This document shows positions 1-7,758 of a stretch of DNA of 16,155 bases, piece after piece. A program made the position numbers and the translations under genes. Each line of letters opens with the position of its first letter. Position 1 is the first letter of the stretch. The DNA is taken from NCBI GenBank assembly GCA_002591625.1, contig PCDB01000025.1, forward strand, positions 7,947 to 24,101. Reading direction: 5' to 3'. The notes beneath the pieces were generated by a model. It made no database searches. It worked only from the letters and a program-made list of their open reading frames with translations, and had not been told where the DNA came from. This stretch comes from Porticoccaceae bacterium (GTDB lineage: Bacteria; Pseudomonadota; Gammaproteobacteria; Pseudomonadales; Porticoccaceae).

Positions 1-467
1 ACCCTTTTCTCCAAGAGTATGTGTAGCTTCTCGAACTCAGCATCCATGTCCGAGTCTATCGAACCTTGAGCTGCATACTGCTCGAGTAATGACGCAATCT
101 TTTCGTCCTCGAGCGCTCCGATGGATCTGTATAAACCAAGGCTAAATGATATTAGGAATAGGCATAAAACGGGCAGAATCCAAACGCTTCCGCTAGCTTT
201 CACTCTGGAGTTTAAATCATATGTATCATCAAGGAGTATCCGCTCAGCTTCTGTCACGAGGCGAAGATGTTCTTTGCTCGTCAATTCGCCCGCTTTTAAT
301 TGAGATTCATAGATTCTGATCTGATCCTCAAAAATCTGCAGGTTTGTGACTTCTCTAACATCTGGACCAACATAGTGTTTTTTGCGAGACTTGCATGCTA
401 TCCAGGGATATGCCAAAAAAGGGACCGCCCCAATTAGGAGTAGCACAATACCTCCCCATATGGTCAA
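1..467 (-). CDS. ccmI: Cytochrome c maturation protein CcmI, N-terminal part (truncated by window edge)
   Basis: CcmI is the inner-membrane chaperone that presents apocytochrome c to the CcmF/CcmH haem ligation complex. Only the first 155 codons are in the window; the reading frame is open to base 1. The proposed start is TTG at 467, overlapping the ccmH stop by four bases (TTGA). No in-frame ATG precedes the first membrane segment. Visible parts, in order, are membrane segment 1 (about residues 3-23), a charged helical stretch (about 43-82, with LKAGEL and RILLDD, typical of CcmI), membrane segment 2 (about 95-112), and the beginning of the periplasmic part. The TPR domain expected downstream lies outside. 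The family call rests on the two-helix layout, the linker motif and its place as last gene of the ccm operon. Confidence 0.87.
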   Translation of the reverse strand, partial: MTIWGGIVLLLIGAVPFLAYPWIACKSRKKHYVGPDVREVTNLQIFEDQIRIYESQLKAGELTSKEHLRLVTEAERILLDDTYDLNSRVKASGSVWILPVLCLFLISFSLGLYRSIGALEDEKIASLLEQYAAQGSIDSDMDAEFEKLHILLEKR

Positions 468-961
468 AATTTATGGTCCTTACTGGACAAAAGTCGAGTC
501 AACCTGTCGTTTTCCTTCTTGGATATCTGCAAACTCTCAAACTCCAAGTCACCGCAAGATGCATTATACTTTCGCTGCATTATGAAAGCGGCTGTGAATG
601 CACAGGCTATTAAAATGAACGGTGCCACCCATAAAAACCAAGTCGAATAGTCTAATAGCGGACGATAAAGAATGAACTTGGAGTAGCGCGCAACAAGATA
701 ATCTTTGATTTCCTCATCACTCTTACCTTCCTCCAAAAGGCGATGAATTTGGCGCCGCAAATCAACAGAAATTGGGGAGTTGGAGTCTGCTAGATTCTGG
801 TTTTGACATTTCGGACATCTAAGCTCCTTGATTAATTCCTCATACCTATGCCTAAGAGAATCCTCTGAAAAATCAATCAATGGCGACTGTCCCAGCGCCA
901 ATTCGCAACAGATCAAGGTAATTAAACTAATATATACTAACCTAGCTGAAATGTTTGTCAT
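464..961 (-). CDS. ccmH: Cytochrome c maturation protein CcmH (thiol oxidoreductase subunit of haem lyase)
   Basis: CcmH reduces or holds the CXXCH cysteines of apocytochrome c in the periplasm so that haem can be attached. The 165-residue product has a signal peptide (about 1-24), the family motif LRCPKCQNQNLADSN with redox cysteines C49 and C52, a helical DLR segment after it, and a C-terminal membrane helix (about 107-128) followed by a short charged tail. Length and layout fit the short, single-domain CcmH of non-enteric gammaproteobacteria; the TPR part that is fused in E. coli CcmH is here the separate ccmI. The start ATG lies four bases after the ccmG stop, with GAGG further upstream inside ccmG. 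Confidence 0.96.
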   Translation of the reverse strand: MTNISARLVYISLITLICCELALGQSPLIDFSEDSLRHRYEELIKELRCPKCQNQNLADSNSPISVDLRRQIHRLLEEGKSDEEIKDYLVARYSKFILYRPLLDYSTWFLWVAPFILIACAFTAAFIMQRKYNASCGDLEFESLQISKKENDRLTRLLSSKDHKF

Positions 962-965
962 GGCG

Positions 966-1511
966 TTACATTTCCTCTGAGCCGCTCACCAATTTCTCGT
1001 AGCGTTTTAAAAATTCATTTTCCCACACATCTTCATCAAGAACTCCAACGCGTCTATGCCTCACAATAGAATCTGAGTCCAGCAAGTAAGTTTCAGGTGC
1101 TCCATAGACTCCTAGGTCTAAGCCCAAAGAACCCCTTTGGTCAAAAATACTAAAAGAATATGGGTTACCTTTCTCAGTTAACCAGTTTCTAGCACTCCGA
1201 CGATCATCTTTATAATTCAGGCCGACTATCGACACCCCTTTGCTAGCCAAATCGTTCAGAATTTTGTGTTCTAAGCTACATGCGAAACACCAGGTAGCCC
1301 AAACATTTACAAGCATCACTTTTCCTTTAATATCTGCCAAACCGCGGGTCAGTTCAGCATCCTCGAGATCGGTCAAACTAAAATCTGGAAATGGCTGATT
1401 AATTAAGGCGGATGGCAATTCTTGCGGGTCACGGCCTAAGCCCAGCCAAAGAAAAGGTAATATCAAAATAAAAATTATCAGAGGGAAAAACAAAGTGGCT
1501 CTGTCTTTCAT
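966..1511 (-). CDS. ccmG: Thiol:disulfide interchange protein CcmG/DsbE
   Basis: CcmG is the membrane-anchored periplasmic thioredoxin that passes reducing power from DsbD/CcdA to apocytochrome c or CcmH. It has an N-terminal membrane anchor (about residues 5-26), the thioredoxin active site NVWATWCFAC with cysteines about 75 and 78, the NYKDD segment, and the CcmG hallmark GVYGAPET carrying the cis-proline. I chose ATG at 1511 because it overlaps the ccmF stop as ATGA and has GGAG nine bases upstream. An in-frame TTG at 1526 would add five residues but lacks that spacing. The residues between the active-site cysteines are Phe-Ala, unlike the Pro-Thr of E. coli CcmG. Confidence 0.95.
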   Translation of the reverse strand: MKDRATLFFPLIIFILILPFLWLGLGRDPQELPSALINQPFPDFSLTDLEDAELTRGLADIKGKVMLVNVWATWCFACSLEHKILNDLASKGVSIVGLNYKDDRRSARNWLTEKGNPYSFSIFDQRGSLGLDLGVYGAPETYLLDSDSIVRHRRVGVLDEDVWENEFLKRYEKLVSGSEEM

Positions 1512-3505
1512 GCTGATCGACTCCAATTGCGTTGAGACTTGTAGGTATGGGTTCCAAAAGCCTGGCCTCTCTTTTTCCGGTAACGTCTATCCAACAAAGA
1601 CATCAAACCACCTATACCTATTAACAATCCGCCTAGCCAGATGCACCTTACAAAAGGTTTGAATTGAAAACGCACTGCCCAGTATCCCGATTCTAAGGGT
1701 TCTCCCAACGCCACATAAAGGTCACGAGATAGGCCCGCATCAATAGCAGCCTCGGTCATGACCTGTCCGCCGGAGAAGTAATTTCGCTTTTCGGGGCGAA
1801 GGATAGACACCTCTCTCCCGTCAGCTGTTACAACAATATTAGCCCTAGTAGCCTCATAATTAGATTCCCGAGCCACGCTCAAATCCGTCAAATGAAATTT
1901 ATAACCGGCTAAAGTGACACTCTCTCCCATCATTATGCGCATATTTTTTTGTGTCTCATAAGCCGTGCTCATGCCAACCCCCAGAACGCAAACTGCTAAG
2001 CCAAAGTGTGCTATGCACATTCCCCAATAGCTTGCAGTCAATGCGGCCAAACCGCGAGTCTGCAGCTTACTTACCAGATCTCGACAAATCGTTAAGGTTA
2101 CCCAAAATACGCATATCAAAGTAAATGCAGCAGAGTAAGAATATTCTGGAGCTGAATAGACTTTTCCAAATAGGATCGGCAGGCCAAGACCCAGACAGAG
2201 ACTCAACATTGCTGGCGCAACATAAAATTTAACCATATTGGAGCTGTGAGTTCCGCCCCAACGAGATTTAATTGAGAATCCTAAGAACACCATCAAAGCC
2301 AGAGTCATTGGCACAAAGAAAAAGTTGAAATAAGGTGGCCCTACCGAAACCTTACCCAAGTCGAGAGCATCGGAAATCAGCGGATATAGGGTTCCAATCA
2401 AAATCATTGACATCGACGTCACGAGAATCAAATTATTAGCAAACAAAAATACCTCTCGTGCGGCCCCTCTAAATAGAATCCGACCGCCATGAACAGGCCC
2501 CCGGACAGCGAACAACATGAGAGATCCAGAAATAACCGTGCCAAGGAATATCAATATAAACACTCCTCTCTCTGGATCACTAGCAAAGGCATGCACTGAC
2601 GTCAATACCCCGGAGCGCACCAAGAAAGTGCCAAGAAGGCTGAGCGAAAAAGTAAAGATCGCTAGGAGCAGTGTCCAGCTTCTAAATACTCCCCGCTTTT
2701 CGGTTGCAGCGGCGCTGTGCATCAAAGCTGTTCCCACCAGCCAAGGCAGAAAGGAAGCATTTTCCACCGGGTCCCAGAACCACCAACCACCCCAGCCAAG
2801 CTCGTAATAAGCCCACCAGCTGCCTAAAGCTATACCAAAAGTCAAAAAGGCCCAAGCACTATTGATCCAAGGCCGACACCATCGCGCCCAAGCACTGTCA
2901 AACTGTCCACCTAACAATGCTGCAATGGCAAACGCAAAAGGAACTGCAAATCCCACATAACCCATATAAAGAACGGGAGGATGAACGATGAGACCAACGT
3001 CTTGGAGCAAGGGATTCAAATCAGACCCGTTTTCAGGTGCAAAAGGAAGGATTCTCTCAAACGGATTTGAGGTGATTAACAAAAACAGGCAAAATCCCAC
3101 TGCGATCATCGCCATTACAGACAAGACTCTCGCCAAAAAGATTGCAGGTAACCGTCGGCAAAAGAAAGCCACGGCAGCTGACCACCCCGCCAGAATCAAA
3201 GACCATAACAGGAGGGATCCCTCATGCGCACCCCAAACTGCGCTGAACTTAAAGTGGTTGGGAAGAATTTTATTCGAGTTTTCCATGACGTAGCGCAAAG
3301 AGAAGTCATCATTTAAAAATGCTGTGGCGAGCGCTGCGAAAGAGATCAAAACAAATACCAAATGACCAAGAGCCAATGATTGACCAACTCGCATCCACCG
3401 CTCAAAACCGAGATAAGACCCCAGAATCGGGACCGAGGCCTGCAAAACAGCAAGACACAAGGCTAAAATGAGTGCGAAGTGCCCTAGTTCGGGGTTAATA
3501 GTCAT
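1508..3505 (-). CDS. ccmF: Haem lyase subunit CcmF
   Basis: CcmF is the large integral membrane protein that, with CcmH and CcmI, takes haem from holo-CcmE and ligates it to apocytochrome c. The product of about 665 residues starts MTINPELGHFALIL, the normal CcmF N-terminus. It contains GAHEGSLLLW, the conserved LIVHPPVLYMGY segment (histidine near 175) and the tryptophan-rich WWD haem-handling motif WGGWWFWDPVENASF near 238-252, with membrane helices throughout and a periplasmic domain before the last helix. I preferred ATG 3505 to an in-frame ATG at 3583 because the longer form adds 26 polar, unconserved residues inside ccmE. The gene overlaps the ccmE end by 11 bases and ccmG by four. Confidence 0.96.
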   Translation of the reverse strand: MTINPELGHFALILALCLAVLQASVPILGSYLGFERWMRVGQSLALGHLVFVLISFAALATAFLNDDFSLRYVMENSNKILPNHFKFSAVWGAHEGSLLLWSLILAGWSAAVAFFCRRLPAIFLARVLSVMAMIAVGFCLFLLITSNPFERILPFAPENGSDLNPLLQDVGLIVHPPVLYMGYVGFAVPFAFAIAALLGGQFDSAWARWCRPWINSAWAFLTFGIALGSWWAYYELGWGGWWFWDPVENASFLPWLVGTALMHSAAATEKRGVFRSWTLLLAIFTFSLSLLGTFLVRSGVLTSVHAFASDPERGVFILIFLGTVISGSLMLFAVRGPVHGGRILFRGAAREVFLFANNLILVTSMSMILIGTLYPLISDALDLGKVSVGPPYFNFFFVPMTLALMVFLGFSIKSRWGGTHSSNMVKFYVAPAMLSLCLGLGLPILFGKVYSAPEYSYSAAFTLICVFWVTLTICRDLVSKLQTRGLAALTASYWGMCIAHFGLAVCVLGVGMSTAYETQKNMRIMMGESVTLAGYKFHLTDLSVARESNYEATRANIVVTADGREVSILRPEKRNYFSGGQVMTEAAIDAGLSRDLYVALGEPLESGYWAVRFQFKPFVRCIWLGGLLIGIGGLMSLLDRRYRKKRGQAFGTHTYKSQRNWSRSA

Positions 3506-3953
3506 AAGAGCCGTTCCGTTTACCCGAGATATACGCGTCACGCATGCCTTCGGCCACTTCTGGCGGCATGTAGTTTTCATCATGCTTCGCTAGCACCTGA
3601 TTAGCCTCAACTACAAATTGATCATCAATGGTGCCAGTGACTATCGCAGCCTCGCCCTCACTAAAAAGGTCGGGTAATATTCCGTGATACCTTACCTGAA
3701 TTTTTTTTACTCCGTCAGTGATGAAGAAACTGACATTTAGAGAATCATTTGAACGCTTTAAGCTATCATCTACAACCATTCCACCCACCCTAATCTGGGT
3801 CTGCTGAGATGCAAAACCTTCGTAAACCTCGGATGGAGTATAAAAATAATTAATGTTCTGACGTAACGAGTAAACAATTAGACCTACGGCTACAGAACTG
3901 GCGAGTAGTCCAAAAATAATGAATTGCAGTCGTTGCGCTCTGACGGGGTGCAT
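3495..3953 (-). CDS. ccmE: Haem chaperone CcmE
   Basis: CcmE binds haem covalently in the periplasm and carries it from CcmC to CcmF. The 152-residue protein has an N-terminal membrane anchor (about 9-28), an OB-fold core, and the haem-binding motif LAKHDENYMPPEV with the covalent-attachment histidine at 124 and tyrosine at 128. This is the histidine type, not the rare cysteine variant. A flexible hydrophilic tail follows. The ATG overlaps the ccmD stop by one base (TAATG). A run of eight A lies in the coding strand near the middle (V-K-K-I). The identification is secure. Confidence 0.97.
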   Translation of the reverse strand: MHPVRAQRLQFIIFGLLASSVAVGLIVYSLRQNINYFYTPSEVYEGFASQQTQIRVGGMVVDDSLKRSNDSLNVSFFITDGVKKIQVRYHGILPDLFSEGEAAIVTGTIDDQFVVEANQVLAKHDENYMPPEVAEGMRDAYISGKRNGSYDY

Positions 3954-4156
3954 TATTCTGTCTCTTCCTGTCTCGACTTCTTGTTAAAGTCTGGAGAATT
4001 CATCTTTAAATTGATCAGAAATTGTTTGTGAGACCAGATAGGAATAAAAACCATGGATATCAGAATAACTACAGAGATACCAACCGCGAGCCAAACATAG
4101 GGCCCGTGGCCGTCCATCCACAATGCATCGAAGAGGCTTTCGAACTGCAAGTTCAT
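3953..4156 (-). CDS. ccmD: Haem exporter accessory protein CcmD
   Basis: CcmD is a small single-pass membrane protein that helps release holo-CcmE from the CcmABC complex. The product of 67 residues begins MNLQFESLFDALWMDGHGPYVW. It has one membrane helix (about 20-40) containing the family's YVWLAVGIS pattern, then a charged cytoplasmic tail. ATG 4156 was chosen because it overlaps the ccmC stop as ATGA and has GAGGA nine bases upstream. An in-frame TTG at 4165 sits against that Shine-Dalgarno site and is unlikely. Sequence conservation in CcmD is weak, so its position between ccmC and ccmE is much of the evidence. Confidence 0.92.
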   Translation of the reverse strand: MNLQFESLFDALWMDGHGPYVWLAVGISVVILISMVFIPIWSHKQFLINLKMNSPDFNKKSRQEETE

Positions 4157-4917
4157 ATCACGCAATCCTCAGAGACTAGCGACCTGACCCATCTGGAAGA
4201 TTTCTCTCTCTGCAAGATCTCAAGTCTTGCAAAGAGAATTAAAACCAACATATAAAATAAGTAAAAACCACAAATCATAAAAAAAAGCGGTTGTAACATT
4301 TCTATATGCATCGTCGAAGAGGAGGTTAATTTAAGAGTTGCTGGCTGATGCAATGTGTACCACCAATCCACCGACTTATAGATAATTGGAATGTTAACGG
4401 TGCCAACCAAAGCCAAAATAGCACTGGCTTTAAACGCTGTATCGGTACTAACAAGCGCTCTTTGCAGAGCCATCACACCCAAATAAAGAAATAATAAGAT
4501 GAGCATAGAAGTAATTCGAGCATCCCATACCCAATATGTCCCCCATGTGGGCTTACCCCAGATAGCGCCAGTGAATAACGCGATAAACGTCAAAGCTGCT
4601 CCGATTGGGGCCGCCGCTTTCATCAAGATAAAAGACATCTTTATTCGCCAAATAAGCCCTACAGCACCTGCAATGGCCAAAACATAATAACCGACCAGCG
4701 CCAAAAACGAAGCAGGAACATGCACAAAAATGATTCGATAACTTTGTCCCTGTCGGGCATCAGGTGGAGCCAAAAAGAGGCCCCAAAATAGACCAATGGC
4801 CAATAATGAAAAGGCCAATGGTATTAGCCATGGAAGCCATCCGCCAGTAATTTCATAAAACCAACGCGGTGAGCCCATTCTGTGAAACCAGCGCCATTTT
4901 CTACCTAATTTCCTCAT
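4153..4917 (-). CDS. ccmC: Haem exporter/handling protein CcmC
   Basis: CcmC loads haem onto CcmE at the periplasmic face of the inner membrane. The 254-residue protein has six predicted membrane helices, the tryptophan-rich motif WGKPTWGTYWVWDARITSM (about 120-138), and the two flanking histidines expected to ligand haem iron: H66 in FVHVPASF and H190 in WWYTLHQPAT. The ATG lies 14 bases after the ccmB stop. The gene overlaps ccmD by four bases, which suggests coupled translation. Length and motif order are standard. Confidence 0.97.
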   Translation of the reverse strand: MRKLGRKWRWFHRMGSPRWFYEITGGWLPWLIPLAFSLLAIGLFWGLFLAPPDARQGQSYRIIFVHVPASFLALVGYYVLAIAGAVGLIWRIKMSFILMKAAAPIGAALTFIALFTGAIWGKPTWGTYWVWDARITSMLILLFLYLGVMALQRALVSTDTAFKASAILALVGTVNIPIIYKSVDWWYTLHQPATLKLTSSSTMHIEMLQPLFFMICGFYLFYMLVLILFARLEILQREKSSRWVRSLVSEDCVI

Positions 4918-4931
4918 AGAGAATACCTTGT

Positions 4932-5624
4932 TTAGCCGCCGTTAGTTACGCGAAGAGCCCAAGAAGCCAAGAGTGGACAAAGCACTAAGGCAATTGCCAA
5001 CATAGCTCCCATAGTGGCCAGAGGAGCGGACCAAGGCATCTTAGCAACGGCATACGTAACCGTTGAGGTTCCAAAAACCAAGATAGGCATGTAAAGAGGG
5101 ACCGCCAGCAAAGATATTAAAAAACCTCCGCGTCCCAATGAAACCGTCAGCGACGCAATTACAGCACCAACTAGGCTCAAGTATGCGGTACCTGCAGCCA
5201 AGCTGAGAATCATAGGCCCATATGCATTATTTGGAAGAGCAAACATTAACCCTATAGCAGGCGATAGAAATGTCAGCGGTAACCCAGTGACCAACCAATG
5301 AGCAATGATTTTTCCCAGCACCGGGAAAGCCATCATATTGGGTGCTATGAGCATCTGTTCCAATGAGCCGTCCTCATAATCAAATACAAAGATTCGTTCT
5401 ATTGACAACAAACTCGCCAATAGAGCCATAATCCAGATAATACCGGGCGCCAACTCTGCTAACTTCTGCGGGTTGGGTGAGATGCTTATAGGCACAAGTG
5501 TGCACACCATGCAAAAAAACAAGAGCGGCGCATAGGCTCCACTGTTACTCCTTATCGACAGAGAAACATCTCGTCTGACGTAGGCCATTAACCCAGGATG
5601 AGTTGATCTAGCTATATTTGACAT
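4932..5624 (-). CDS. ccmB: Haem exporter ABC permease CcmB
   Basis: CcmB is the membrane partner of the CcmA ATPase; together with CcmC and CcmD they release haem-loaded CcmE. The 230-residue product has about six hydrophobic helices and the family segment FDYEDGSLEQMLIAP (near 82-96), which interacts with the ATPase in this family. A C-terminal block LVFGTSTV is also typical. The start codon follows the ccmA stop after only three bases, so the two subunits are surely co-translated or co-transcribed. Nothing is missing compared with the usual length of about 220 residues. Confidence 0.96.
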   Translation of the reverse strand: MSNIARSTHPGLMAYVRRDVSLSIRSNSGAYAPLLFFCMVCTLVPISISPNPQKLAELAPGIIWIMALLASLLSIERIFVFDYEDGSLEQMLIAPNMMAFPVLGKIIAHWLVTGLPLTFLSPAIGLMFALPNNAYGPMILSLAAGTAYLSLVGAVIASLTVSLGRGGFLISLLAVPLYMPILVFGTSTVTYAVAKMPWSAPLATMGAMLAIALVLCPLLASWALRVTNGG

Positions 5625-5627
5625 TTT

Positions 5628-6275
5628 TTACAAGCACCAATTTGTCAGTTCAAATTTACGAACGGGATGAAAATCAATAGGCTGATGGCTAGTAATCAAG
5701 ACGGCTCCATTTCGTTCTAGATGGCTTGCTATACATTGATTGACTGCTTTTATGCTGACTGAATCTAAAGCAGCCATCGGTTCGTCTAGGAACCAAATAT
5801 GTTTCTCTGTGAAAACAAGCCTTGAGAGTGCCACTCTCTGCAGCTGACCTGCCGAGAGTTGGCCGCAAGGTCTGTGACATAATCCAGAATCAAATCCCAT
5901 CATACTGAGCGCGTCGAGAACAATCCTGTTGTCCTCTATTCCATCAGCGGCAGCCATCCATAATAAATTTTCTTCAGCATTTAATGAGGACTTAATTCCC
6001 GTCTTGTGTCCGATATATAGCAAGTCAGATAAATACTGATACCGCACATCGCTTGCCGACCGTCCTTTGTAATAAACGGCTCCCCGAGTTGGTGTGATTA
6101 TAGTAGTTAATATCTTGATTAGAGTCGTCTTACCGCAACCGTTGGGCCCTGTAATATGAACAATCTCGCCTTCACTTAAAGATAATTTCACATCCTCGAA
6201 AATAATCATATCATCTCGAACATACGAAACATCGTCAGCTTCAAGGAGAAAATCATTTGGCAATGGAAATACCAT
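5628..6275 (-). CDS. ccmA: Cytochrome c biogenesis ATP-binding protein CcmA
   Basis: CcmA is the ABC ATPase of the CcmABCD complex, whose ATP hydrolysis releases holo-CcmE. In order the 215 residues show Walker A GPNGCGKT (43-50), the CcmA-typical YIGHKTGIKSSLNAEENL region (88-105), the signature LSAGQLQRV (140-148), Walker B IWFLDEP (160-166) and the switch histidine in ITSHQ (197). It is the first gene of the leftward operon. No convincing Shine-Dalgarno sequence precedes the ATG, and the predicted 5' leader is only about 12 bases, so initiation may be weak or nearly leaderless. No alternative start codon fits better. Confidence 0.97.
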   Translation of the reverse strand: MVFPLPNDFLLEADDVSYVRDDMIIFEDVKLSLSEGEIVHITGPNGCGKTTLIKILTTIITPTRGAVYYKGRSASDVRYQYLSDLLYIGHKTGIKSSLNAEENLLWMAAADGIEDNRIVLDALSMMGFDSGLCHRPCGQLSAGQLQRVALSRLVFTEKHIWFLDEPMAALDSVSIKAVNQCIASHLERNGAVLITSHQPIDFHPVRKFELTNWCL

Positions 6276-6293
6276 AATTTATTTGACCGCAGC

Positions 6294-6302
6294 ATTATGC
6301 CA
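6294..6302 (-). promoter_or_regulatory. Extended -10 promoter element for the ccm operon
   Basis: Read on the minus strand, TGG followed by CATAAT forms an extended -10 box (five of six bases match TATAAT). The predicted start lies about 12 bases before the ccmA ATG. No good -35 is present: TTCACA lies 19 bases upstream. An extended -10 can work without one. Confidence 0.4.
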
Positions 6303-6410
6303 AAAATGAGCGTGAAGATGTGAATCACGTTAATTATTCTTCAATACGATAGTGCATGTCAGTTGGGCCTAAATTATTATGGTATTAAATAACTGGCGGC
6401 TCACAAGCAT

Positions 6411-6416
6411 TATAAT
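6411..6416 (+). promoter_or_regulatory. -10 box for cca
   Basis: A perfect TATAAT lies about 90 bases before the cca start. No convincing -35 stands at the right distance. The surrounding CATTATAATG is a palindrome, so a -10 match exists on both strands here. The rest of the 6276-6503 intergenic stretch shows no terminator or RNA gene. Confidence 0.35.
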
Positions 6417-6503
6417 GAATTCGGGGATGATAGAGTGGGCACCAATGTCTTCCCTCACAATTGTGCTCAGGCACTCCTAAATAATTCAAAAGGAGAACTT
6501 ACA

Positions 6504-7727
6504 GTGAAGGTCTACAGGGTTGGCGGCGCAATTCGAGATAAGTTGCTAAATTTCCCAAGCGTCGAAAACGATTGGGTGGTAGTAGGGGGAACATCCTCAC
6601 AATTAATTGATCTTCAATACCGACCCGTCGGCCGAAACTTTCCTGTATTTATTCACCCTACAACTGGAGAAGAGTATGCATTAGCTCGAACAGAAATGAA
6701 AACTGGGCATGGTTACAAAGGCTTTGCTTTCCATGCCGACCCCTCAGTGACGCTTGAGCAAGACTTAATGAGACGAGATCTCACCATCAACGCCATTGCC
6801 GAGGATTCAACTGGCAAGCTAATCGACCCTTTTAGCGGACAAAGAGACTTGCGGCTAAAGGTTCTTAGACACGTATCTTCCTCGTTCGTGGAAGATCCAG
6901 TCCGTGTGCTCAGGACAGCTAGATTTGCAGCAAGATACCATAATCTCGGGTTCTCTGTGGCAAGCGAGACGATGCAATTGATGCGGTCCATTAGCGAGGG
7001 CACTGAACTGGATCACCTAACCCCGGAAAGAGTCTGGAAAGAGACAGAAAAGGCACTTCTGGAAGAGTCGCCCCACATATTCTTTAAGGTGTTGCGTCAA
7101 TGTGGAGCTTTGAAACCACTTTTCCCGGAACTCGATCAGCTTTTTGAACTTAAATATCGCAATCGCAATCACGAGTACTCTGATCGTGGTTACGGAGCGT
7201 TAATAGCGTTAGAAAAGTCCGCTAAATTATCTGAGTCGGGCCCTGTAAGATTTGCGGTCTTAGTCCATAGTCTTGGAGAAAGCGCAAATGCAGATTGCGA
7301 ATTATCGAGTAAATCTAAGCGATTGGATTTGAGGGTTCCCATGCTACAAACGCTCTGTGATCGATTAAAAATACCCAAAAAGTATCGTGAACTCAGTATG
7401 AACTTTGCCAGGCACTACAAAACATTTTTTCTTGCGCAACAGCTTGAGCCAAGTAAACTCCTTAAACTGATTTCGGCAGTTTCAGATAAAAGTTCAACGT
7501 GCAAGTTTGAAAATTTCCTGTTATGTTGCAAAGGTATCTCAGGGGATGGACTGTGCGATGATAACGAAACGCTTACATCCGGAAGATATGTTAGGAACGC
7601 AATCAAGATTATGAATAGCGTCATGATCGCCAGCCCCAAACGAGATGGTTTGCAGGGGCGGGAGATTGGCCAAGAGATTCAAAAACTTCAGTTAGCAAAG
7701 CTGACAGAATTCAAAAAAAACTTTTAG
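6504..7727 (+). CDS. cca: CCA tRNA nucleotidyltransferase
   Basis: This enzyme adds or repairs the 3' CCA end of tRNAs from CTP and ATP. I place the start at GTG 6504 because AGGAG lies eight bases upstream and the product then begins MKVYRVGGAIRD, as E. coli Cca does. An upstream in-frame GTG at 6435 adds unconserved residues. The 407 residues include the nucleotidyltransferase VGGAIRD, ENDWVVVGG (E21 and D23, where E. coli has Asp at both metal positions), RRDLTINA, the EDPVRVLRTARFAARY helix and LTPERVWKETEKAL. The C-terminal HD phosphohydrolase domain is degenerate: the H255-D256 pair of E. coli is H255-S256 here. CCA-adding function should persist; the phosphatase side activity is probably lost. 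Confidence 0.96.
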   Translation: MKVYRVGGAIRDKLLNFPSVENDWVVVGGTSSQLIDLQYRPVGRNFPVFIHPTTGEEYALARTEMKTGHGYKGFAFHADPSVTLEQDLMRRDLTINAIAEDSTGKLIDPFSGQRDLRLKVLRHVSSSFVEDPVRVLRTARFAARYHNLGFSVASETMQLMRSISEGTELDHLTPERVWKETEKALLEESPHIFFKVLRQCGALKPLFPELDQLFELKYRNRNHEYSDRGYGALIALEKSAKLSESGPVRFAVLVHSLGESANADCELSSKSKRLDLRVPMLQTLCDRLKIPKKYRELSMNFARHYKTFFLAQQLEPSKLLKLISAVSDKSSTCKFENFLLCCKGISGDGLCDDNETLTSGRYVRNAIKIMNSVMIASPKRDGLQGREIGQEIQKLQLAKLTEFKKNF

Positions 7728-7758
7728 GGGCGATAGCCAGCACAGGAGAGGCATTATC

